Source: Ciona intestinalis (Eukaryota; Chordata; Ascidiacea; Phlebobranchia; Cionidae). From it: a stretch of DNA of 64,000 bases. The stretch's first letter is position 1; each line of letters opens with the position of its first letter. The stretch lies in assembly GCF_000224145.3 (NCBI RefSeq), contig NC_020173.2, positions 1,125,273 to 1,189,272 of the forward strand, written 5' to 3'. The notes beneath the pieces are model-generated. The model did not search any database. It was not told the origin of the DNA and saw only the letters and a program-made list of their open reading frames with translations. The position numbers and the translations under genes were made by a program. This document shows, piece by piece, positions 25,636 through 37,000 of the stretch.

Positions 25636-25714
25636 TATAGTAGGGTGGGGGAAGATGGGACACCTTTAGCACAGAATATTTAAATATCCTGATCGTGTTT
25701 TGAACAATTAACAA
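25636..25714 (-). mobile_element. MITE copy 2, cut by an assembly gap
   Basis: TATAGTAGGGTGGGGGAAGA and GGGACACCTTTAGCACAGAA, then TATCCTGATCGTGTTTTGAA, give one end in reverse orientation. The element runs into the run of Ns, and its other end is not seen beyond the gap. Confidence 0.85.
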
Positions 25715-25764
25715 NNNNNNNNNNNNNNNNNNNNNNNNNNNNNNNNNNNNNNNNNNNNNNNNNN
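25715..25764. other. Assembly gap of 50 Ns
   Basis: Fifty unknown bases inside a MITE copy, probably a repeat-induced gap of unknown true length. Confidence 0.98.
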
Positions 25765-25977
25765 TTTTGGAGTAATGAACTTTAAAACTATTGAAGAGAC
25801 ACCGGAATAGCATAGTAACATACAATACAATATACACAAAACATCACGAAAGAACAGTTTCAAACAGTGGTTACATGCTCAGGCATTAATAAACTGTTTG
25901 CTATAAGTTCCAGGCGTGGCATGTATGTTTGTGCTTTGCCTATTTTTGCATGTTGGGATTTCAACTGCGACTTATCC

Positions 25978-26025
25978 TTGGCAAAATTATCCTTGGCAAA
26001 ATTATCCTTGGCAAAATTATCCATG
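25978..26025. repeat. 15-bp tandem repeat, three copies plus a partial fourth
   Basis: TTATCCTTGGCAAAA occurs three times without interruption, followed by TTATCCATG. It lies just past the BORCS6-like stop codon, in the likely 3' UTR or downstream flank. Confidence 0.9.
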
Positions 26026-26054
26026 ACATTTGGGAACAGTTTTATCACAAAATG

Positions 26055-27515
26055 TCAATGAACTTGTGATTCCAAAGCTGACAAAACATCCTTTATCTTG
26101 TGGCTGTAACAAAATAGATTCATTGAGAAAAAATAAACATATAATAAATATAGTCTACACTACATACTGTATAGGAACATAACCAATGTTGTTTTACCGT
26201 GCTTGAATTATGTTTCAATTGCTTTCAGGTGTAAAATAATAAACTAATAGTATTCAGCAATATGCTCAGACTTTATCCGTTACTGCACACCCTTACAAAA
26301 AGAAACTGTTTTTAAATACTTATGCCATAAAAAAATGTCATACATTTTAGCAGCAATTAAGTATGCTGGTTCCATGGCATCATCTAACTCTTCAGCATGT
26401 GCAATAAGTGAGTACATTGTCCTTACTGATTGATCAACTGTCAATCCCATTTGATTGACAGTATCCGAACAAGTTTGTATGTTTCCCACAGATAGAGCAC
26501 TAATCTGTAACAAAATTACATTTAAACATATGTTATCTTTAATAGATTTTATACCCTGCTTACATTTAGTTAATTTACTTGTAAAGCCTTTCCGTCTTTA
26601 AACAAATGTATGACCACTAATGCTCAACCACAAGCAACTGGTGTATTTATGAAAATTTAAAGAGCAACATCAAGCTCTTGAAATCAATCAATTAACAACA
26701 CCACGCAAAACACAGGAATGTCATATTGATAAAAAACGAAGGAATGCACCTGGCAATTGACGCAGGCTCTATAACTTAAAATAGAAATATGATAATGATA
26801 AATCACGCCCTGAATAAAACGTTACATAACTATTTTTCATTATTCATTTTGAACTGACATGACCAGTAAACTATTTAGTATTTTTCAATATTACCTTGTC
26901 AAGTTTACTGGCCATTTGCTGAATAACAAGATCAACACTCTGTGATAGTTTTTCACAATCCTTTTCCAAGTCGTCAATCACATTTCCATCCACAACCGGC
27001 ATGTTGCTTTTACGTTTAAACATCCTATCGCTCGTACTGCTGCTAGGTGATAGTTCCATTAAACTGCTTGCTGTTTCGCTTGGTTGGGAAGAAGCTGCTG
27101 TAAGGTTGAATAATGTGGTATAAAAATGGGTGACTAGATATGGGTAAAATCAATAAGCAAACACTAAACAGGTAAAATAACTAATTTTAATATAAGCACA
27201 TTTTGTTTTACATATGTAATATACAACCCAACTTTAACACATATTAATTGCTTATAAAATCCAAGAATTAATATTATTAATACCTGAATTTATTTGGCCT
27301 AGAAGATCGTTAGAAACGAACGATACTTGGCCCCCTTTTACTGTAACCACTCCAGCCCGTGAAAGCGAATTGACGATTAAATCCTGTTCGGTTAAAACGT
27401 CATTTGAAGGCTCCTCATTCGATTTTTCAACTATAGATTCATTACTAGTTTTTATTTCTTCCGGTTCTGGTTGGGAGACGACTTTCTCTGGTGTTGAATT
27501 TGTACTTTCGGACAT
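26055..27515 (-). CDS. BORCS6: BORC complex subunit 6-like protein, four exons
   Basis: BORCS6 (lyspersin) is a subunit of BORC, the lysosome-surface complex that recruits ARL8 and kinesin to move lysosomes outward. Exons (minus strand): 27515-27284, 27097-26895, 26504-26344 and 26103-26055. The frame closes exactly (645 nt, 214 residues). The start MSESTNSTPEKVV is preferred over an in-frame ATG at 27599, because the added stretch is hydrophobic/basic while the rest of the N-terminus is Ser/Glu-rich. SRAGVVTVKGGQVSFVSNDL lies near residue 55. The C-terminal half is a helical bundle: DDLEKDCEKLSQSVDLVIQ, then TMYSLIAHAEELDDAMEP, ending in AAKIHKIKDVLSALESQVH. That MY-x-L-x-A-x-x-EELD-x-x-M-x-P pattern and the final helix are what I recall for BORCS6. 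It is shorter than the human protein, mainly at the N-terminus. The identification rests on memory of the family. Confidence 0.7.
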
Positions 27516-28065
27516 TTTTCTGAATAATGTTTTCGACCCCACAATCTTACCAACGATATTTCCCCTAAAATAAAACCACCGAATCGCTGTCCTTGTCATA
27601 GAAAACTGAAGAACATAGCATGAGGTCTGAGGTCTCGAACATTGTAATGTAAGTGATATAGCAAGGAATGTTCTATTAGAAAACTCGTTTATATAAGTTT
27701 ATGAACTGTTCCTTTAAAACCAATTAATAATTTCTGTGCCGCATTGCATTTGTATCGTTACATTCGCCAGAATGAATGAACGCTTTTGCTTTGCCTTTGC
27801 TCATTTTTAAATACCAGATAAATGTTTTATAAATGGTGAAAACGATTTTATCTTAATAATATGAGTTTGTTTTTTTCAGTTTTATACGACGCGACACCGG
27901 TTGCAGCATACTTGCTGTGTGAGGCACGTGTCAAAAGTAAACACGTTTCGTGTTGTTGCTTTCGCATTGCTTGATAAAAACATTACATTAAGACAGATTT
28001 GTCATATTTTAACATCCTTTACATTTGCAGTAGCTCTATTACGTATTATATTACACAATATTGAA
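27516..28065. promoter_or_regulatory. Putative bidirectional promoter between BORCS6-like and ZNF277
   Basis: The two start codons are 550 bp apart and divergent, so both promoters and 5' UTRs must fit here. An open frame continues upstream of the ZNF277 ATG to 27901, but its product is not like a ZNF277 N-terminus. No TATA box was recognised. Confidence 0.5.
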
Positions 28066-31000
28066 ATGGAATCCCAATTAAACGAAGCATGTTCTAAATC
28101 TGAAACCACTTCTGTTACTACCACTGTTGAGGACAATACAGATGCTGTGCAACCCAAAGATTGTCCTGAAGATACTGATGATGCAACAGTGTGTCCTACT
28201 ACACAAAACAAAGAGGTGGATGTAATGAATGATTCTCAAACTCCTACAAAAAGTGGTGAACCTACAATATCTGATGATAATAAACCTACAATGACTGATG
28301 ATAATAAACAAGCTGATGAAAACGGGAATGAAAATGTGGTGGACAAACAAGAAAAAGAAGCAACTGACGAAAACGCTAATAAGGTGTTTTGTTTTGTTGT
28401 CTATTTTTAAGAGGCCCAGTAGCTCACTTAATTTTCACTGATTACAGCTTAATAGTGATAAGCAGTAACATCACATATTGCATAAAATCTTTAGATCTTC
28501 ACAGTCTAAGCTTTTATGTTTTTATCATAGACATGAAACCTGTATACCATGCTAGCCTACTATAGAATTGCTGTTGTGAAATTTTGTCATTATATAATTC
28601 TCAACCTAAATTACAGTTCGTCTACGATGAAAAGTCAAATAAAAGTGGATTGGAAAATGACTCAATTCTATTACCTCTCGTGTTTGATGATGTACGATCC
28701 GTTTCTCAATTATCGGAGAACGGTAAATATCAATTTAATCAATTAATATTCCAAAATCATGTCACGACTTACTTGGTAGGCTTATACCCTGTGTGTTATC
28801 TTATGTTTTTTGATTGTTTGAATACCTAATGTAAAAGAGTTAAACGTTGCAAAAATACTGGAACAGTGTATATTTTAAACTCCTTTTTTATTAAAATGAC
28901 TATTTTATTGAATATAGTGTAAAACAGAACTAAGAAATATTTTAACAGAGTTGTTATTCAACAGGCAACACCAATGCTGACAACAACAATTTAAACAACA
29001 ATGTTATGACAGTTGTGGCTGAGTTAAAGTTGTCAGATAATGACATACCATGCATGCTGTGTGAATATGTGGAACATGAAGTTGATTCAAAAAGCCACAA
29101 AGACGAATACTTGTGTCATCTTATTGTGGAACATTGTCTTGTTATTGCCGATGTCAAACTGATTGCTGATCTTCGAAAGTAAGAATGCTTCAGCAACAAA
29201 TTTAACACATTTTAAATAGTTAGGTCAAAATTAAAAGTCATTTATCTAAAAATGATCATTTGCTTTGGCCGAACTATTAAAAGTGTTGATATAAATAGGT
29301 TTCTGCCTCCACAAAAGTTTTGAATTAGTTCGTAGCTGCTGTATGTTTTTACTGGTTAAGGTCGATTCAGTGTTTTTGTACTATTTTCCTAATATTCTGT
29401 GGTTTTTCTTTGTTGCTTGTAACACACTTTTATTTCCAGATATGCAATTTACTGGAAGAAGAAATTTAAAGAAGCAAACCTTGAAGCATTTTGCTCTAAA
29501 ATCCGCACAAACACTGGAGCAAAGGATGTAGCAAAAAGTGAAGAATATTTTCTTCTCTGTGATGCTCTTCCTGAAGATAAAGAAGTCAGAGAAGAATTAC
29601 AACTTATAAAACTGGTAAATTTAAAATACATCACAGCTATGGGTCTTTATGTCAGTATTACTTAAGTATCAGTTTACTGTAATTGAGCCTTTGTGGTAAA
29701 GTAAAATGATTGTTTTAGTGATATATATATATAACAGGGTGGAGGAAAATGGAACACCTTTTCATTCTTTTTTTTTGTGCCATTTTGTAGTAAACAAAGA
29801 ACATTCATAGAATTATAAAGCCGAATCCGCATGACTCCCATAGACCGTTGTTAATTGTTTAAAACAGTAAAACACTATCAGAATATTTGGATATTATGTT
29901 CCAAACGTGCCCCACCTTACTATATACTAAACTACTTATTGTTCATTAATTTTTAGAAACAATTACTACTGCGACAAGAATTTGAACGAAAAGATGACGG
30001 ATTTAAAAGAATGTGTCCATTCTGTACTAAGTGTTTTCAGGTAATTAAAGTAACTTAATAACAACATTTTGCCCACAATGAAACATCTGTTATTGTTAAA
30101 TTTTATTATTCTGTTCAATTCTGTTTTTCTGTACTCTGTTTCTAATACACATAGCAAACATTTTCCTTTTCCTTTAAGATATAAATAATGCAAAGTGTTT
30201 TCTATTTTAAACTGTAGCGTAAATATTTCAGGGCAATCGGTTGCTACTATTCAACCACATGACAGATGATCACAACTTTAACATTGGTCACCCAGATAAC
30301 ATAGGTAAGCAAATGGCGTTGAATCTGTTGCAATTTTTTGGTAAAAATTTCTTAGATTTGTTTTGTTGTTAGGATTTAAAGATTTGTACTGTAAGGTGGG
30401 AGGATATTGGACACCTTTGGCCCATAATACTCAAATAAACTAATCATGTTTTAAACAATTAACAACAGTCTATGGGAGTCATAAGGAAACTGTTTTATAA
30501 ATCTTTGAATGTTCTTTGTTTACTACCAAATAGGACGAGAAAATAGATAAAAAGGTGTCTTATTTTCCCCGACCCTAGTATATATATATAAAATATAACA
30601 GAAGCCCATGCTTTTTTGTTTTTCAGTGAACGTGAGAGAATTACTTGACGACATAGAAAAAAAACTTGACTCGTAAGTGATGTGTATTAAAAAGTAATTA
30701 TTGAAAAACCTAACACTGTTGTTGTCATTACATTACAGGTTACATTGCTTGTTCTGTGAGAAAGTTTTTAAAGATCGTCCTTCACTTCGTGAGCATATGA
30801 GGAAAAAATCGCATCGAAAACTCAATCCCAAAAATAAAGATTATGACAAATACTACATTATTAATTACTTGGTGGGTTGTTTTTCATGTTTAATTTCGTT
30901 ATGAATAATATATTTTACAGTAATATATTTTGTTTCCTTTTTTTAAAAAAGCCTTGCATTTTTTGGTTGTTTTATACATTTTTTTGCAATGTTCTAAATG

Positions 31001-34000
31001 GCTGTAGATATACTTACACATACTGTGTCTATCTGTGTACACTGCCGTAATGTATTTTCAGTTCAGTTTGTACAGCTATATTAAATTTTAATCTTTTTTA
31101 ACAAAAAGTATTTTTGTTGCTGTATAGAAACAGAATGGATATTTTATCTTATTTTTTTAGGAGCTGGGAAAGAACTGGGAAACTCTACAAGGAGAGTCCG
31201 AGAGATTGGATTCAAACCTGGAGTGAGTTTGTGTTTGCCTTGTATTATGATTGACGGTTGTGGTTTTTAGATCTTGAGATGAAAGTAAGGGACCATAAGC
31301 AGTGATGAGGCAGAAGTGTTTGATCTGTTTAATGAAAGAATTAGAATTATTAGCGTGCACTAGGCACACATATTTTTTAAAACTTAGTTTAGATTTTACG
31401 TTTGTTGCAGTTCTTTGTTTTTAACTAACTGACCATGCATGCTGGTATTACCTGAGATGGAAATGTTTAAAAGGCTAGAGGATTTAGTTTAGTATATGTA
31501 ACCACAGGATTCTACCTCTTGGTTAGTGGCTGGCCTGCTAGTGAAAATATAATGTATGTCGCAACTCGCAATTAGACCAGGGCAAACGCGTGTGTTTCAG
31601 TTAATTTTTAATGCAGTGACTCAACTTTAATGATATGAGTGCCGAATATGTTATTTCTAAGCTTAATCGTAGTTGTCGATGGCACACGACAAGTTGGGCC
31701 CAATCACATAACTAAAATACTGAATGGTTGTAACTTTATCCCCCGTGGCCAGAAAAAGACAGTCGTTCGTGTCATCTAACGAGTTACCATGTATTTTACT
31801 TTGTGGCTTTGTGGGTGTTTATTTTAGTAGCAGTGATGAGCCTTGAACCAATTACATCTGGGTTAGAGGCAGGCGCGCTAACCACTATGCCACGGCACCT
31901 GACATACAATATACATACTTCAGTGGACCAGTATTTTCGCGACAAGCTGTTTATGCTGTTTATGCTGTTTACTGATAAGCTGTTTCTGTTGGTGTGTTCT
32001 GTAGTTAAATCTTATTTAGGTACTTACAGATTTATTGTTAAATTCATTTTGGCGAGAAATGCAACACAAGATACAGTTTGTTAAATCCAAAAGACAAAAA
32101 TGTACAAAACCGCCGATCAACATTTAACGGCTTAAGGTATGCATGCAGAAAGGCGTAACACAAATCGTCAGAATACATGAAATTAAACATATACATCGTA
32201 CACAAAACGACGTAGCGAGGCTAATACACGCAAAAACTCCCTCAAAGTTGTAAACAAACACACTTCGCAAAATTGTCTTCTTTCCAACCCCTTGGACTAC
32301 GATCGCCACGTACTACGCGCAGTCCCGTACCTGCTGCTTACCCCAAACTTAAACCGTCCGTTCAGGTTCCGTTAACCATGGTAACAGGTACGTGGTCGTT
32401 AAGACTCGTAACTTTTCCTTGGTAATGTATCTTTCCACTACCAGTACTGCTTAAGCTACCGTTGCTTCCACCATTTGTCCCATTAAGTACAGCATCCAGT
32501 GCTTGCTGCCCAGTAAGCGACGGTGTAGAAGGCGGCGCGATTGGGGATAAAGGCGTCATTGCCGTTAGGTCGCTGTCGCTCGACGAAGATTTCTTGCTCG
32601 CCAAAGTTTTACTCGGTTTACGCGTGATGCTAGATGTCGCTATTGTATTATGAATGTTGCCGTTCGTCAGTCCGTTCACTGAAAAGCAATTTGGTTATTA
32701 CAAACGAGAAGTAGTTTTTGTCGTAGTTTATTAAAATCAAGTTTGAATGCAACATTCATACTAAAAGTGTGTGTTTTTGTTCTTTCGTATTTTACCTGCA
32801 TGTTCTGGGTCTTGTGCGTTTGGCGATGTTAGCCACCAGGACACTTTATTACTGAGCAGGTTGGGCAGGTCAAATTGTCCAGCTAACTGGTCGAAGTCAG
32901 GTATTAGTGTCGTTGGTGATATAATCTCATCCATAGATGAGATAGAGGAGTCGTGACGATATTCTGTGCAATAAAAAGTGGTAATTTAAACGAGACATTA
33001 TAATTTATGTGTTTGTACCAACCTGGTAACTCGAATATTTTCACCGACCAACTGTAGTCTTCTGACAGCACCAGTTTACCGTTTGTTGTCAAAGAAATGC
33101 ACCATGGGAAGTGTAGACTGTCAGCGCCTGTTAAAATGCATGTTAATGACCCATTCTAGACCTACATTACGCTTTAATCAATAGACATACCGGTTGCTAT
33201 ATGGCGCATAAAACAGCCATCCGGTGTGAATATATCCACTCTATGGTTCCAGCAATCCGCCACTAAAATATTATCATGCTCGTCTGTGCAAAGACCGCGA
33301 GGTCCTTGAAACTGTCCACGTTCAGGTCCTTCGGCTCCAAAACTCAGCAAAAATTCGCCCTAAATTGAGAAAAATCATTATTTAATACCTTTGGTCCAAT
33401 ATTGCAACTAAAAGTGTTCATAGGTATGATATGTAGGGATGCACATTACAGAATAATTAGGTATTCTAGGATATCCTAGAATACTTTAATTCGAATCTAG
33501 AATTCCGAATCTAGAATTTCGAATCTTTTTATATTTATAGGAAAAAAAATTTTACCCACAAAAGTCAGTTTATTGACCCTTTCATAACAGCCTTGTTGGA
33601 TCTTGAGTTGTAAAATGATTAAAAATTGTACTATTGGGTAGTGTTTGCGTCATGAAACGTATAGCAGGCTATGAAAAGACGTTACGAAACGTTTACTCTC
33701 GAAAGTCCCACAAACACAAAAATATTTTTTTTCAAAATTAATAACTTTCAAAAATTGTTAATATAGTATATGAGATGACGTGTAATGACGTCATTAAACA
33801 GAATACCGAATCCCGTAATTAGATTCGAATACAAAAGGATTCGAATCTCATGGATTCGAAATTCTGTAATGTGCATCCCTAATGATATGCAGTGTTTTTT
33901 TTACCTGAGAAGAAAACTTCTTTACGCTACAATCTCCACCGTCCGATACGATGATGTTATTTTGTGAATCGCACGCGACGTAACGCGGCTCCACGAGCTT

Positions 34001-37000
34001 GCTTTCGCCTTTGCCCTGTGCCCCGAATTGTAGAAGCATTTTTCCAGTATCCCTGTTAGGTAAACGTCGTATTAGATTTCAAAAAATTGCGAGTCGTACA
34101 CGATTTTGAACTAAAACTTACGTGAATACCGAAATACAGTGCTTGCCCACGTCTGCCACTACGATGCGGTTCTCGCTGTTGACGGCAATGCTAGAGCAAT
34201 TGCCGAATTGACCTTTTCCGAAGCCAAGAACGCTTTTCCCCTCGTGTGTCCAAATATGTACCTGGTCTTCGCAGCATACCACTATGTCATCATTATCGAG
34301 GATGGCAATCCCAGCTGGCTTACACATCCGTTTGTTTACCTGGCAACGTTAAATACCCATTAAGTCGCAATACACCACATTTTTCGCAACAGTGCCGCCG
34401 CTACGGACGATTTTTAATTAAACCTGGGGTTCCCGGAACCCCGGTCGGGCCACCGGCGAGCTTCCAATGTCATGAATCACTCCTGGCTTTTGGCACGAGA
34501 ACCAAACCGCCTAATAGTGCTCCTGAGAGCAGTAAGCTTACATTCCCAGTTATTCGGGCGTGCAAGGCAGGAAAATCCAATACCGGTGTCTGCTTTTTAA
34601 ACGACGGATGAGCCCGCAATCTCGGTCAGGTCCCGTAACCCGACTCGACTTTCCCTCGTGGGATTGGTCACGTACGGCGAGTTTAAACCACACCAGTCGA
34701 TTCCAATCTCTCAGCACAGCCCACGTCCATTATGCGAATATTTTCTGGGTTATATCACGCCCCTTACCTCGGTGACGAACGAATCTTTAAAATTTCCTTG
34801 CGGGTCAAATATCTGGATTTTCGCTCCATCATAATCAGCAGTAATAACTTCGTTCACTGAGTTGATCGCCAGATTCGGGGTAGACTCAAACTCGCCATCA
34901 GCAATCCCTTGCTTCCCAAGCTGTGGTCATAGAATAGATGTTGTTATTGGGCTTGGCAGGAGATTAGCATGTAATTATAACAAGGCGTTGGCAGTCGTAA
35001 CTCATTTCCGAAAACCGCAATTACCTGCTAAATAGTTTTTCACGGATTCTGCCGTTTCTGTCAAATTTCCTATTTGTGTTTAAAGTTAAGTACGTTCTCT
35101 ATACCCAGCGTAGGTTCATTATCGATGGAGCTTAACTTGGGTGAGATCCCCACCCAGACAACGTGTCGTACTTTCCCATAGTTAAGTCGCATAGACGTCA
35201 AGCATCGCGTTTACCGCCACTCCCGGTAATTCACCTGTACAACGAGCTTGGTTTCCGTCGATTCCGCCCTCTGTATCAAAGTCTTTCCATTCCGACGTAC
35301 CATGCTGTGGTTATCCGCCACGCAGAACGAATCCAGTTGCTTTAACACCTGTACAAAAGCTGAATTAAAGCACGCGTGATGTTATGCCAGTGTACTTCCT
35401 AGTTGCGGTTAATTTGTCGGTACTTTAAAGCAAAGCAGATACCTTCATGAAGCATTTGCTCTCGGTTTACGTTATTTTAGAATAAATCTCATCAATTTTC
35501 GAGTATATTCGGGCAATTTTACACTTGTTTCATATAAATTTTCCCATTTACGGTCAAATACTTTTCTTACCTTGTTGACAACCTCGTCAAATGTGGCTTT
35601 TTGTATGATGAGTCTTCCTAAATTATCCCGTATCACCCTCACACTGGCATCTGCGTTGGTGTCGAATTGTATGTTATCGGTTTGGTTAGTATTATGATAC
35701 GTAGCAGCCGGATGAGTTTCCAGTAACTGGTGCAAGATTTGCGTCATTTGGTTGTTGAGGCCAAGAACCTCTTTGGGTGTACCGTACTCCAAAACCTAAA
35801 AATAGAAAAATTTGTAAGTTTGTTCAGCCTCGCATATGATTTCATTTTAAATAGGTTTTGGTGGAAACAAGGACTTGGTGATCATTTTTGTTGTTATTAG
35901 TTTTTACCTTGCGTGAGAATTCGGTGCAGGAAACGAGAGAGCTGAGTTGCATTTCAACGGAGTCTTCGTCGGCGTTGATTCTCTTTACCTCGGTAGCGTG
36001 CATGTTATGCAGCTCGTCTGTCAGTTCTTGCTTGCGCTGCATTACAAGAGCAATTATAAGCAGGTTAAATCTCCTCGGCTCAACGCCAGGAAACGTACAG
36101 TGCACACTGCGCGCCTAATCGTCCGCAAAAATCAGGGATTAGATCGCCTTAAATCCGAACGCCCGCGCTTCACACACATTGTTGGCCTGATCATACCAGC
36201 AGTACAAACCAACGCACTGCGGTTAGAACGGACGCTTCAGAAAACACGTCAAAATCGATTGATCGGTAGTTCTAATTATACATTATCGAAATTTCTGGTT
36301 ATTTTTGACGGCCTATTTTCCAGGTGCGCATGCGTGTCCCATTGAGTTGGCTACTTTCGACTGTCGGCCATGGGTTAAACCGCGCTAATCGCTTAGCATA
36401 CCGTTTCTTCGAATGACGAAAGTAATCTCCGCTCCCAGGTTGCCAATTATTGACTGGTCGTGTGCAATTAGTTGAATTTCTTGCATTTTTGTGCCGAACT
36501 GGAACACGTATCGTGCATATAGCGTCTTAATTATCGACTTGCTTTTTGAGTAGGCGGCGCGGAAAATCCGACAAAATACAGCCCATAAATTGAATCTATA
36601 ATGGGAAACTCGTGGGAATTCAGCATAACTCCGGAAACAGCTCGGTTTTGTTTTCAAAAACAGAATATTTGGCTGTGTTCACAAAACGCCCCTTGTACAA
36701 GACTGTTACCGACTGTTTGTTGTGCCCAATTAGTTAGTCATGTTTAATATACTGGAAACCGTCCGCGTTGCAAATAAACACCTTGTCAAACTGTACTATG
36801 AATCTGCCACGAACGATGAACCAAACACTAACACAACAGCAAACAGTTCTTACCCTGTGTATTGTGTTGATGAAGATCTCGCATATTCTCTCTATCTCGG
36901 ATTCGGCTTTGTCTCGATCAAGTTTCTTAGTCTGTTTGATGTCTTTCAGCGTTCTTTGTAGAGTTCGAAGCACGTCTGTCTTCTCCTTTGCAGTTTTAAG

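Noticed and set aside
25978..26025. CRISPR-like array or coding repeat (AKDNF units)
   Set aside because: The units are contiguous without spacers, and the frame that reads them has no other coding support; it is a simple minisatellite.
27901..28065. Upstream extension of ZNF277 exon 1 from 27901
   Set aside because: The extension is hydrophobic and unlike the acidic N-terminus that follows. The ATG at 28066 (TTGAAATGGAA) has acceptable context and suits the family better.
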